NCBI GenBank assembly: GCA_013112585.1
Contig: JABFGH010000010.1
Span: forward strand, 1 to 64,000
Source: Ignavibacteriota bacterium
GTDB taxonomy: Bacteria > Bacteroidota > Ignavibacteria > Ignavibacteriales > Melioribacteraceae
DNA length: 64,000 bases
Reading direction: 5' to 3'
A model generated the notes under the pieces. That model made no database searches, was not told the origin of the DNA, and saw only the letters and a program-made list of their open reading frames with translations. Shown in pieces: positions 55,021 through 63,826 of this stretch. The first letter of the stretch is position 1, and the number at the start of each line of letters is the position of its first letter. The position numbers and the translations under genes were made by a program.

Positions 55021-55686
55021 ATGAAGAAAATAACAGAAATACCAACTAACGACAAACCAAGAGAAAAACTTGCTTCAAAAGGAGTGGAAGCACTGACTAG
55101 TAAAGAATTATTAATGGTAATTCTTGGAAAAGGAATTAAAGGACGTGATGTGACAATTCTGGCAACAGACATTTTAAAAATAATTGAGAAAGAAAAAGAA
55201 AATCTGACAATTGAAAAACTGGAAGCAATACAAGGTGTAGGAAAAGCAAGGGCTGGACAAATATTGGCATCATTTGAATTAGCAAAGCGATACTTAATTA
55301 AACCTGAACAAAAAATAAATAACACAGATGATGTTTTAGCAGTTGTTGCAGAAATAAGAAATAAAAAACAAGAACATTTTATAACAATCACACTAACTGG
55401 CGCATCCAAAATTATAGAGAAAAGAACGGTTTTTAAAGGAACAATAAATTATAGTGTTGTACATCCAAGAGAGATATTTTCTGATGCTTTGGCAGACAGA
55501 GCTGCAGGTATTATTTTCGTTCACAATCATCCAGAAAATGATGTAGAACCTTCTGAAACTGATAAAAAATTAACAAAGCAACTTTTCGATGCTGGAAAGC
55601 TTTTAGGAATAGAAGTAATTGACCATATTATTGTGACTAAAAATGAATATTTTAGTTTTCAAAGTGAAGGACTTTTAGGGCTATGA
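55021..55686 (+). CDS. radC: RadC/JAB-domain protein
   Basis: A 221-residue protein. An N-terminal helix-hairpin-helix part (IQGVGKARAGQILASFELAKR) precedes the metalloprotease-like RadC domain with H168-x-H170 (VHNHPENDVEPSETD), S178 and D181, matching the JAMM motif. RadC genes are common on islands and next to restriction systems; their function is unclear. The start ATG at 55021 is well placed. It overlaps the next gene by 4 bp. Confidence 0.92.
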   Translation: MKKITEIPTNDKPREKLASKGVEALTSKELLMVILGKGIKGRDVTILATDILKIIEKEKENLTIEKLEAIQGVGKARAGQILASFELAKRYLIKPEQKINNTDDVLAVVAEIRNKKQEHFITITLTGASKIIEKRTVFKGTINYSVVHPREIFSDALADRAAGIIFVHNHPENDVEPSETDKKLTKQLFDAGKLLGIEVIDHIIVTKNEYFSFQSEGLLGL

Positions 55687-56600
55687 AAGAGTTAGTAATA
55701 AACGAACAAAGTATACAAAATAAGATATTCACTGTTAGAGGTAAACAGGTTATGCTCGATGAAGATCTGGCAGAAATCTATGGAGTGGAAACAAAATATC
55801 TTAACCGTGCAGTAAAAAGAAATATTGAAAGATTCCCTGAAAGCTTCCGTTTCCAGCTTACTGAAGAAGAATATAAAAATTTGAGGTTCCAATTCGGCAC
55901 CTCAAAGATTTCAAAAAGTATCTCTGAATTGGAACTACAAACTGCTCCGCCTAAAAAACGAGGTGGCAGAAGATATTTGCCTTATGTTTTTACCGAGCAG
56001 GGGGTTTCAATGCTTTCGGCAGTATTACACAGCGAAACGGCAATACAAGTGAGTATTAGAATAATAAATGCTTTTGTAAATATGCGGAAATTTATATTGG
56101 AAAATGCTGCCATATTTCAGAGGTTAGAATATATTGATCAGAGACTTTTGGGACATGATGAAAATTTTGACAAACTATTTAAAGCTCTTGAAAGTAAAGG
56201 AGTAAAACATAAACAAGGGATATTTTTTGATGGACAAATTTTTGATGCTTATTTATTTCTATCAGATCTAGTAAAAAGTTCAAAGAAGTCGATAATGTTG
56301 ATAGATAATTATGTTGATGAAACAGTGTTGACTCTGTTTAGTAAAAATAAAAAAGCAAAGGTTAATATTTATACAAAAAATATTTCAAAACAGTTAAAAC
56401 TGGATTTAAATAAATACAACTCCCAATACAAGCCTATAGAAATCAAAAAGTTTAATTCATCTCACGATCGTTTTTTAATAATTGATGATCAAGATGTTTA
56501 TCATTTTGGAGCCAGCTTAAAAGATTTGGGTAAAAAATGGTTTGCATTTTCAAAATTCGATATCAATGCAATTGAAATTTTAGGAAAGTTGGAGAAATAA
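55683..56600 (+). CDS. ORF6N-domain protein with a PLD-like C-terminal half
   Basis: A 305-residue protein. Residues ~1-140 are the phage-type ORF6N DNA-binding domain (GKQVMLDEDLAEIYGVETKYLNRAVKRN, then FTEQGVSMLSAVLHS). The C-terminal half (~170-305) ends with H261-DRFLIIDDQDVYHFGASLKDLG, resembling a phospholipase D-like half-domain, but the usual HxK is H-D-R and the later GSxN-like position is GASLKD. It may be inactive or use different residues. It overlaps radC by 4 bp, so the two are one transcript. Typical of phages, islands and restriction loci. Confidence 0.82.
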   Translation: MKELVINEQSIQNKIFTVRGKQVMLDEDLAEIYGVETKYLNRAVKRNIERFPESFRFQLTEEEYKNLRFQFGTSKISKSISELELQTAPPKKRGGRRYLPYVFTEQGVSMLSAVLHSETAIQVSIRIINAFVNMRKFILENAAIFQRLEYIDQRLLGHDENFDKLFKALESKGVKHKQGIFFDGQIFDAYLFLSDLVKSSKKSIMLIDNYVDETVLTLFSKNKKAKVNIYTKNISKQLKLDLNKYNSQYKPIEIKKFNSSHDRFLIIDDQDVYHFGASLKDLGKKWFAFSKFDINAIEILGKLEK

Positions 56601-56620
56601 AAAAATATGAATTGGTTTAT

Positions 56621-56697
56621 GTCGATTCAATGGAACCTGCCCGCAGTTTTTGGGGCGGGCTTGTCCTCCCAGTTTTTATTTGCCGAGTCTCCGCCCA
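56621..56697 (+). repeat. Second copy of the tRNA-Phe-linked repeat
   Basis: TTCAATGGA (56626-56634) and GTCTCCGCCCA (56687-56697), with an intervening GCCCGC...GCGGGC hairpin and an extra TTGTCCTCCCAG segment, match the copy at 54680-54743. It lies just after the ORF6N gene and marks the right end of the cassette. Confidence 0.78.
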
Positions 56698-57056
56698 TCT
56701 ACCCTGTATACCAACCCTGCCTAAAAAATACAGCCCCATTCGTCTCATTTTCCAATCCCCCAAAAATTATCAACCCTCCCAAAACCGCACTAAATTTATA
56801 TTAGAATTATCAAAAAAACAGTAAAGAAATTTTACTCTCATTCTGAATTTCTTCAATTAGTTATCTCAAAACAACATGACTCAAAATGAGAATTAAAAAT
56901 TTTGAAATGTCCAAAAATGAGCTTATATTTGTGTTTTACATCACATGGGTTTTAAAAAGCTCATTTTGAGACTGAATTCAAAGCGTAAAAAAATAATAAT
57001 AAATGGCATGTTGGTTGAATTAACATTAGCAATATTAAATAAGGAAGGTACCCAAA
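56698..57056. other. Intergenic stretch before the 57057 gene
   Basis: No gene is supported; small frames here overlap repeat sequence. It holds CTCAAAATGAG (56880-56890) and its exact reverse complement CTCATTTTGAG (56960-56970). AAAATGAGCTT is matched by AAGCTCATTTT about 30 bp later. A sigma-54-like pair lies at 57004-57019 (see next entry). Confidence 0.55.
57004..57019 (+). promoter_or_regulatory. Sigma-54-like promoter candidate
   Basis: TGGCATG and TTGAA are spaced as in a -24/-12 promoter (GG, ten bases, then GA where GC is usual). Inverted repeats 40-130 bp upstream could be enhancer-binding sites. The altered -12 base weakens the case. Confidence 0.3.
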
Positions 57057-58136
57057 ATGAACGCAATTTTTAATCTCATATCTGACAGAAGCAGCATAAT
57101 AAAAGGGCTGATAATTTTAGTCTCAATCTTTGTGTTTTTTAATTTTTTTGTTTCTAAAATCAGTGCATGCCAAAAAGTTTGGACAGGTCAAGTTGACAAT
57201 GATTGGTCAACTGCTGAAAACTGGTGTCCATCCGGCATACCCGATTCAAATTCACATGTTGTAATACCATATCTTATTAATAACGATTACCCGGTTATTA
57301 ATGATGATAATGTAACTATAAAAAAACTAACCGTAAGCTGGGGTGCTCAGCTAAATATTGAATCTATAAATTTAACTGTTACAAAATTATTCAAAGTTAG
57401 GAGATGGGCTGTTGTAAATCAATACGGAGCAGTAGTAAATGTAAGACATCTGCTGATACAGAAAGGGGGAGTGTATAACATTTACGACGGCGTGCTGGAT
57501 ATTATAGATAAACTTAATGATAAAGGAACATTAAATCATCATGGCGGTGATGTTACTGTTGGCGGCGAACCGCTTCCGGTTGAATTAGTTTCATTTACAT
57601 ACTATGTTGTAAATAATGGTGTTGTGCTTAATTGGAAAACTGCTACCGAAATTAATAACTACGGTTTTGAAATTGAAAAATCAATAGATAACAATAAATG
57701 GGAAAATATTGGTTTCGTTCAAGGTAACGGAAATAGTAACTCACCAAAAATTTATAGTTTTACTGATAAAAACTTAAATTCAAAACAACTTTATTATCGA
57801 CTAATTCAAATAGATAATGACGGTACGGTAGAACAGTTGGAAACAGTTGAAGTTGCATACAATGGTAAATTAAATGGATTTGAGTTAGAGCAGAATTATC
57901 CTAATCCATTTAACCCAACAACTGTAATTAAATACAGCATTCCCGAAGCATCAAATGTACAAATTAAAGTTTATGATATGCTTGGCGGCGAAGTTGCAAG
58001 TTTAGTTAACGAAGTTAAAGAAGCCGGAACGCATGAAGTTGGTTTTGATGCAACTGAATTATCAAGCGGAATTTACATTTACTCAATTCAGTCGGGCAAT
58101 TTTGTACAAACAATGAAAATGACACTCCTGAGGTAG
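57057..58136 (+). CDS. Secreted protein with type IX sorting domain
   Basis: A 359-residue protein with an N-terminal hydrophobic segment (GLIILVSIFVFFNFFV) that is probably a signal peptide. A repeated beta-helix-like N-terminal part (HVVIPYLINN, VTIKKLTVSWGAQLNIESI) is followed by a fibronectin-like domain from VELVSFTYYVVNNG and a C-terminal sorting domain from NYPNPFNPTTVIKYSIPEAS to GIYIYSIQSG. The sorting domain here has no repeat insert. The cargo role is unknown. Confidence 0.85.
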   Translation: MNAIFNLISDRSSIIKGLIILVSIFVFFNFFVSKISACQKVWTGQVDNDWSTAENWCPSGIPDSNSHVVIPYLINNDYPVINDDNVTIKKLTVSWGAQLNIESINLTVTKLFKVRRWAVVNQYGAVVNVRHLLIQKGGVYNIYDGVLDIIDKLNDKGTLNHHGGDVTVGGEPLPVELVSFTYYVVNNGVVLNWKTATEINNYGFEIEKSIDNNKWENIGFVQGNGNSNSPKIYSFTDKNLNSKQLYYRLIQIDNDGTVEQLETVEVAYNGKLNGFELEQNYPNPFNPTTVIKYSIPEASNVQIKVYDMLGGEVASLVNEVKEAGTHEVGFDATELSSGIYIYSIQSGNFVQTMKMTLLR

Positions 58137-58165
58137 CACTCTAAAATAAATATGTTATGGATGTA

Positions 58166-58193
58166 AGTCCCGATTTGTTCGGGACTTTTTTTA
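58166..58193 (+). terminator. Rho-independent terminator after the 57057 gene
   Basis: AGTCCCGA, a short loop, TCGGGACT and TTTTTT form a strong hairpin and tract 30 bp after the stop codon. Confidence 0.85.
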
Positions 58194-58296
58194 TTTAAAA
58201 ATAAAAACTTATCGTTATCAACGAATTGACTAATTTCTCTTTTTTAATTAAAATAAATAAATACTAAGGTTTGATAAAAATTAGAATGAGAGAATA

Positions 58297-60027
58297 ATGA
58301 TGAACAAATTTATTTTAAGTATTAGTGTAATTACTGCTGCTCTAGTAATGCTTTCATTTACAAATACAAACTCCTCAAGTAATACTACCGATACAATATT
58401 TACTCCTGAGGTATTAGACCCGCAGGGAAATGGTGATGCAAAAGCATTGGCGGATATTGATGGTGACGGGACGATGGATCCCATATTAGGCGGCTCAAAT
58501 TTGGGCTGGTATATGAAAGACAGTTCATGGAATTATTATAGTATTATTGCAAGTCCTCCTTATCAAGAGTTTAGTACCGATATGCAGGCAGAAGATATTG
58601 ACGGCGATGGCGACCCTGATATAATTGTAGGGGATGCAGGCGGAATTAATAACCTGCTCTGGTTTGAGAATCCAAGAATTAATCCTCCTGCGGGCAGCGG
58701 CAGTGACCCTCGAATTGCAGCTAATTGGGTTTATCATGTAATTGGTACACACGGAGATTGGGTGCATGATATTGAAATTGGTGATCTTGATAATGATGGC
58801 AAATTAGATGTTGTTTCAAGCGGGCATGGGCATACACATGTTTGGAAAAATAATCTTCCCTCCGCTTGGTTAGACATTCCGCTGCAGAATGCAGGCAAAG
58901 GAATATCTATAGGAGATATAAATAAAAACGGCAGAGCAGATATAGCAATTCCGAACGGCTGGTTCGATACACCCGTGTCATTAGCAGCCGGTACATGGAA
59001 TTTTTACCAAATAGATGTCGGCACAGCGAAAGACGAAGTATTATTAATGGATGTTAACGGCGATAACAATTTAGATTTAGTAACAATTGATGCGCACAAT
59101 AGAGATGAGTTTGCCTGGTTTCAAGCCCCGCTGGATCCTACCTCATCAACATGGACAAAAACTATAATTGACGGATCAATGGGGGCACACAAACTTGAAG
59201 CAGCAGATTTTAATAATGATGGGTTTGCTGATATTTTAGCCGGTCTAGAATTGAGTGAATTAAGTATCTATTTCAATTCTGCTGATTCCATGGGGGTTTT
59301 TACAAAACAGCAGATTGATACAAAAGCAGCTCATAATGCAAGGGCAGGAGATATTGATAATGATGGAGATATAGATGTGTTCGGCGCAGATTATATAAAC
59401 CATCCGCCCGCGCTTGTTTATATAAACGAAAGTGCTATTCCGGTTGAACTGACAAGTTTTTCATTCAATATTGTTGAGGGCAAAATTATTCTGAACTGGA
59501 CTACTGCTACGGAAATTAACAACTCACATTTTATTGTTCAAAGGGGCAATGACAAATTTAGCTTTACTGATATTGGTAGAGTAGAAGGCAATGGCACAAC
59601 AACGGAAATATCAAATTATAGCTACCAGGATATTTCAGCGGAAGATGGAATTTATTTTTATAGATTAAAACAAGTTGACTACGATGGATCATTTAGTTAT
59701 TCAAACAAGATTGAAGTTGATTTAATTCAGCCTCTCGAATTAAGCCTGCAGCAAAACTACCCAAATCCATTTAACCCAACAACGACTATAAAATATCAAA
59801 TACCGCCTACAAAAACTCTCCTCTCGAGAGGGGTTGGGGGTGTGTCCATAGCCTTAAAAGTATTTGATGTAATAGGAAGAGAAATAGCAACCCTAGTAAA
59901 CGAAAGGCAAAAGCCCGGTAATTATGAAGTTGTTTGGGACGCTTCTGAGTTTAGCAGCGGTGTATATTTCTATCGCCTTGATGCCGGTGATTATTTTGAA
60001 TCTAAAAAAATGATTCTTTTAAAATAA
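58297..60027 (+). CDS. Secreted FG-GAP/VCBS-repeat protein with type IX sorting domain
   Basis: A 576-residue protein; ATG 58297 or 58300 starts it. A signal peptide (FILSISVITAALVMLSF) precedes about six FG-GAP/VCBS-like repeats with Asp-rich calcium-binding loops (ADIDGDGTMDPI, EDIDGDGDPDIIVGDAGG, GDIDNDGDIDVFG). A fibronectin-like domain follows (VELTSFSFNIVEG), then the sorting domain from NYPNPFNPTTTIKYQIP. An 11-codon in-frame insert (TKTLLSRGVGG) from an intergenic-type repeat interrupts it. Function of the repeats is unknown. Confidence 0.85.
   Translation: MMNKFILSISVITAALVMLSFTNTNSSSNTTDTIFTPEVLDPQGNGDAKALADIDGDGTMDPILGGSNLGWYMKDSSWNYYSIIASPPYQEFSTDMQAEDIDGDGDPDIIVGDAGGINNLLWFENPRINPPAGSGSDPRIAANWVYHVIGTHGDWVHDIEIGDLDNDGKLDVVSSGHGHTHVWKNNLPSAWLDIPLQNAGKGISIGDINKNGRADIAIPNGWFDTPVSLAAGTWNFYQIDVGTAKDEVLLMDVNGDNNLDLVTIDAHNRDEFAWFQAPLDPTSSTWTKTIIDGSMGAHKLEAADFNNDGFADILAGLELSELSIYFNSADSMGVFTKQQIDTKAAHNARAGDIDNDGDIDVFGADYINHPPALVYINESAIPVELTSFSFNIVEGKIILNWTTATEINNSHFIVQRGNDKFSFTDIGRVEGNGTTTEISNYSYQDISAEDGIYFYRLKQVDYDGSFSYSNKIEVDLIQPLELSLQQNYPNPFNPTTTIKYQIPPTKTLLSRGVGGVSIALKVFDVIGREIATLVNERQKPGNYEVVWDASEFSSGVYFYRLDAGDYFESKKMILLK
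59815..59844. repeat. CTCTCC...GAGAGGGG-type repeat inside a coding sequence
   Basis: ACTCTCCTCTCGAGAGGGGT and the following TGGGGGTG are in frame in the sorting domain of the 58297 gene. A related element is intergenic at 9110-9151. The insert lies between the same two strands where the 84-bp repeat lies in the glycosidase gene. Confidence 0.8.
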
Positions 60028-60050
60028 GATTGAAAAAATTTTGTAAAACA

Positions 60051-60080
60051 AAAGCCGGTTCGATGCCGGCTTTGTTATTT
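60051..60080. terminator. Bidirectional terminator between convergent genes
   Basis: AAAGCCGG (60051-60058) and CCGGCTTT (60066-60073) around a seven-base loop, with A- and T-rich flanks on both sides. It lies between the plus-strand 58297 gene and the minus-strand gene ending at 60075. Confidence 0.8.
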
Positions 60081-62213
60081 TATTAAAACCAGTTTTATTG
60101 TATTGCTAAATTTCCCTGCTTCAATTCGGCAAAAATAAATGCCTGTACTAAGCTCTGTCGCATTAAGAGAAACGGATTGATTGCCAGCAGCAAATTCCCG
60201 GTTAAGTAATTCTGTTACTTTTTCGCCAAGGGAATTATACAAAGACATTTTAACAGCCGATCTTTCCGGAAGAGAAAAATTAATCATCGTCGAAGAATTG
60301 AAAGGGTTGGGGTAGCTTGTTAAACTGAAATGAGTTGGAATCTCAGTTCCGGCATCTTTAATAGATGTTACATCCGGCGGAGTTCTTTTGAATACACCTT
60401 TATCCGTTCCGAGAAGTAATTTGTTGTTTGAATGACTGTAGAAAATTGATAGTGTTTTTACCTGCGGTAAGCCTTCACTAAATGCAGTATATGATAATCC
60501 CATATCGGATGAATAATATATTTCCGTTGGTGTCGCTGCATAAAGAACATTTGAACTATCAATTGCAATATCAACTACATCATTTCCAGAAAATCCTTGA
60601 AAAGACCAGACGGTATCCATTTCGTTTCGAAAATAAATACCCTCTGAAGTTGAAAGGTAATGATTATTATTTAAGTCTGACCGAATTTTATAAAAAACAA
60701 AATTACTGTAGGTAGGAAAACCTTGCTTAAACTTGCCAAATGACTCACCTCCATTAGTGCTGCGGTAAATATAATCAACCATATCGGAGACATTGAAACC
60801 AAGGAAATAAATATTGTGATGAGAATCTTTATTTAAAAAGTTTATAAATGCATATTCAAGCCCGCTAACTGGTTTTGGTAACCAGGTTGATCCGAAATCT
60901 GTTGACACATAAAGACCGCTATAAAAAGGAGGACCCCAATTCGGATCATATTCAAATAAATTGGCGAAGAGAGTATTATTTATAGTAGCTGCCAAAGAAG
61001 TCCATGTTGTGGTGGGGAGGGTATTGGTATTCCAAGTTGTTATACCATCCACTGAGTAAAATAAGACGTTGCTGTATGTACTAAAAATATAATCGTTGGA
61101 AGAAGTTATTGCCGAAGTAGACAATTTTCTCAGTCCATCCGGTGTTATCCAGTCCAACCCTCCATTTTCGGAGTAAAAGATTCCTCTTTTTGTAGCAGTG
61201 TAAATTTTATCGGAGTATTCATGAAAACTTGTAACTTCAATATCAATAATCCCATCATCGAAAAAAATTATTGAATTGGAATCTACTTTAATTAGACTTT
61301 CACCTGTTGCCAGAAGCAATGATTCTTGAAATGGGATCAGTTTATAAACATATAAATAATTAGCTTGAAGATTATAGCTGAACCATGATTCACCGGCATC
61401 AGTTGTTAAATATACTCCGGTGTCTGAACCTGCATAAATTACAGAATCACTAACGGCATATAAATCTTTAATCTTACAGTTTGCAGGAAGTCCACCATTG
61501 CTTGGAAGCCAGCTTAAGCCATAATTTGTTGAGCGGTAAACTCCTCTTATTGTTCCCACAAAAATATCATCGTAGGAATTTACAAATACAGAAGTAATGC
61601 CTTGGCTTTCCGGTAAACCAGAATTTTTTATTTCCCAAGTGGTTCCGTTATCTGTTGATATCAAAACACCGCTGTGTGATCCAACAATCCAAATACTATC
61701 ATTATTTGCAAATCCAACTTCACCGACCGAACCCGCATCACATCCAAATTCAATTGTACGCCATGTATTGCCTAAGTCAGTTGAAACTGATAAATCATCA
61801 CAAGAATACCATCCAAGATGGAAAATATGATTTGAACTATTAATTGATAGACTACCATATGAAAGACCTAAACTAGTCCATGTTTTTCCAGCATCAGTTG
61901 ATCTTAAAGTGCCGCGACCCATTGAAGAACAATAAATCAAGCTGTCGTTGATAATAAGTATTCCAGGAAAGCCATAGTTACCAGCCGAATTACTTTTACC
62001 CCACAATTCTTCCCAACTGGCATTTATGTTTTCCCTTTTATAAAGTGAACCATCTTGTAAACCGGCAAAAAGAGTTCCGTTAGGTGATTTTGCAATATTG
62101 CGTATATCACCGCCATACATAGGTCCGGTAGGCTGCCATTGATCCTGAGCATTAATTGATACGAAGATAGAAATAAGAATTGTGAGCAGAAGAAATTTTT
62201 TGCCAATTTGCAT
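60075..62213 (-). CDS. Secreted beta-propeller/BNR-repeat protein with type IX sorting domain
   Basis: I choose ATG 62213 (712 residues), because GGAGG lies 4 nt before it and the upstream 22 codons of the longer frame would put a hydrophilic tail before the signal peptide (FLLLTILISIFVSINAQ). The body is a series of STDGGxTW-like repeats (STDLGNTWR, STDNGTTWE, STNYGLSW, STDAGESWFS), forming BNR/photosystem-assembly-like propellers. A sorting domain starts at SYPNPFNSSTMINF and ends in GIYFCRIEAGK. Function unknown. Confidence 0.85.
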   Translation of the reverse strand: MQIGKKFLLLTILISIFVSINAQDQWQPTGPMYGGDIRNIAKSPNGTLFAGLQDGSLYKRENINASWEELWGKSNSAGNYGFPGILIINDSLIYCSSMGRGTLRSTDAGKTWTSLGLSYGSLSINSSNHIFHLGWYSCDDLSVSTDLGNTWRTIEFGCDAGSVGEVGFANNDSIWIVGSHSGVLISTDNGTTWEIKNSGLPESQGITSVFVNSYDDIFVGTIRGVYRSTNYGLSWLPSNGGLPANCKIKDLYAVSDSVIYAGSDTGVYLTTDAGESWFSYNLQANYLYVYKLIPFQESLLLATGESLIKVDSNSIIFFDDGIIDIEVTSFHEYSDKIYTATKRGIFYSENGGLDWITPDGLRKLSTSAITSSNDYIFSTYSNVLFYSVDGITTWNTNTLPTTTWTSLAATINNTLFANLFEYDPNWGPPFYSGLYVSTDFGSTWLPKPVSGLEYAFINFLNKDSHHNIYFLGFNVSDMVDYIYRSTNGGESFGKFKQGFPTYSNFVFYKIRSDLNNNHYLSTSEGIYFRNEMDTVWSFQGFSGNDVVDIAIDSSNVLYAATPTEIYYSSDMGLSYTAFSEGLPQVKTLSIFYSHSNNKLLLGTDKGVFKRTPPDVTSIKDAGTEIPTHFSLTSYPNPFNSSTMINFSLPERSAVKMSLYNSLGEKVTELLNREFAAGNQSVSLNATELSTGIYFCRIEAGKFSNTIKLVLIK

Positions 62214-62482
62214 GCATCCTCCGATGACTATTGACTTACCCTTAATATTGTTTATAACTATTATACAGTTATTCCACAAAACAAAAATACAAATAGTTCT
62301 ACTTAATGTAAATTTGGTTTTGAAAATTGTGTTTTGAATATTGATTTGTTACAGATTGGTTTTCAATAAAATTCAAAAAGTGAATCTGTTAGTTTTAACA
62401 AAAAAGATGATTCTTTTTGAATAATTAATATGAAAATATTTGAATAATTGGGCGGACAAACTTTGCCCGCCCCACTAAAATA

Positions 62483-62905
62483 TTATTTTCTTTGCGGTGC
62501 GGGGTATTGGTTTCTAATTGTATAAATATTATCCTTATGAGCTTGAAAATGTTTAACCATTTTACCCCAAGCGCCAGGATGTCTCTCACGGACTCTCTTT
62601 ACGTATTCAGCCCAAAATTTATCGAATGATCCCAAATCTTTTGCAGTGTACCAATAATTAACGTTCCACTCATCTCCCCATGTGTGAGTAAAGTTTCCAA
62701 AACTGTAAATAAAACCCTCATCAACGAGTTCCTCTAAAATAGGTACAAATATGGAATCACCTATTTGGTTTACTGTTCCTACGGCACCCATGTGAACCAT
62801 GTTAGAACTTACAATTAATAATGGCTGATCATTATCCTGTGCAAAACTACTTCCGGCAAGAAAAAGGAAAAATACTGCGGCAAAGATTTTTGTAGTCTGT
62901 TTCAT
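62483..62905 (-). CDS. Small secreted protein of unknown function
   Basis: A 140-residue protein with a signal peptide (MKQTTKIFAAVFFLFLAGSSFAQD). The mature part has YWYTAKDLGSFDKFWAEYVKRVRERHPG and shows no family I recognise. The signal peptide and its DNA resemble those of the cupin gene at 62994-63368. No sorting domain is present, so it is probably periplasmic. Confidence 0.65.
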   Translation of the reverse strand: MKQTTKIFAAVFFLFLAGSSFAQDNDQPLLIVSSNMVHMGAVGTVNQIGDSIFVPILEELVDEGFIYSFGNFTHTWGDEWNVNYWYTAKDLGSFDKFWAEYVKRVRERHPGAWGKMVKHFQAHKDNIYTIRNQYPAPQRK

Positions 62906-62993
62906 TTATTACTCCATTTTGATTGTTAAATAATTAAATAAATATGCTTACGAGTTTTCATATTCATAAAAACCATTAGCACTTTTTGAATTA

Positions 62994-63368
62994 TTATTTC
63001 TTTTTAGTTTTCAACTCAATTTGAATTGCTTCGAAAGGTTTATCACCCAAATTTTCAGGTTGATGTTTACTTTTATCAGTCCAAATTACCATACCTGCCT
63101 TAGGATCCATTTCTTTTGATTTACCATCCGGTAAATTCATTTTCAGAACTCCATCTGTTAAGAAAACCACAACACCTTCGGGATGAGAATGCATTGTTGA
63201 TTTTTCATTTGGACCGTAAGTAATTCGAAGTACTCTTACTTCGTCATTTTCAAACTCTACTTTGTAACGTTTGGAATCAACTTTAACTGCATCCTGTGCG
63301 AAACTATTTCCGCCAAGAAAAAGAAATGCAATTAAGGCTATTGCAAAGATTTTTGTGATCTGTTTCAT
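62994..63368 (-). CDS. Secreted cupin-domain protein
   Basis: A 124-residue protein with a signal peptide (MKQITKIFAIALIAFLFLGG, cleavage near SFAQD). The mature part is a single cupin barrel (STMHSHPEGVVVFLTDGVLKM, with H-S-H and the later H-Q). Function unknown; small cupins can be sensors or isomerases. It is 88 bp upstream of the preceding gene on the same strand. Confidence 0.8.
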   Translation of the reverse strand: MKQITKIFAIALIAFLFLGGNSFAQDAVKVDSKRYKVEFENDEVRVLRITYGPNEKSTMHSHPEGVVVFLTDGVLKMNLPDGKSKEMDPKAGMVIWTDKSKHQPENLGDKPFEAIQIELKTKKK

Positions 63369-63826
63369 CTATAACTCCTCATATTATTATTGAACATTGT
63401 TTTTGCAATTAATTGAACTGGTGCTTTCAATCTATTGCTTATTATTTATTTCCTGTTGTATCATCAAATAATTGATCCGGGCGGTGAATTCTAATAACCT
63501 AATTTTATTACCGTTATTGTCTGTCGAATGCAAAATCTCTTCAGGTATTTTGCTTGTTTTCCATGGATAGTCTAGAAGCCTAAACTTATTATTTCGGATG
63601 AAAGGTTTTGCGGAGAGAATTATAATAAGATAAGATGTCTTATAATATAAAATAAATTAAATTAAAACAAACAATATTTATTAATAAATTTAGAGGACTA
63701 TTTATTTTGAAATAATAAGACATTAAGTTGTTTGAAGTATTAACAGAATAACATTACCTTCCAACTAAATCCTTCTGGTTACTAAAAATTGTATTCAATT
63801 TTATAAATAAAATCGGAGGTAGAAAA
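63369..63826. other. Intergenic stretch between divergent genes
   Basis: A 458-bp AT-rich region between the minus-strand cupin gene and the plus-strand gene at 63827. It presumably holds two divergent promoters, but I cannot place convincing boxes. No gene, tRNA or strong hairpin was found. Confidence 0.5.

Noticed and set aside
56607-56824. Two small plus-strand frames after the ORF6N gene
   Set aside because: They overlap each other and the tRNA-linked repeat and show no protein-like composition.
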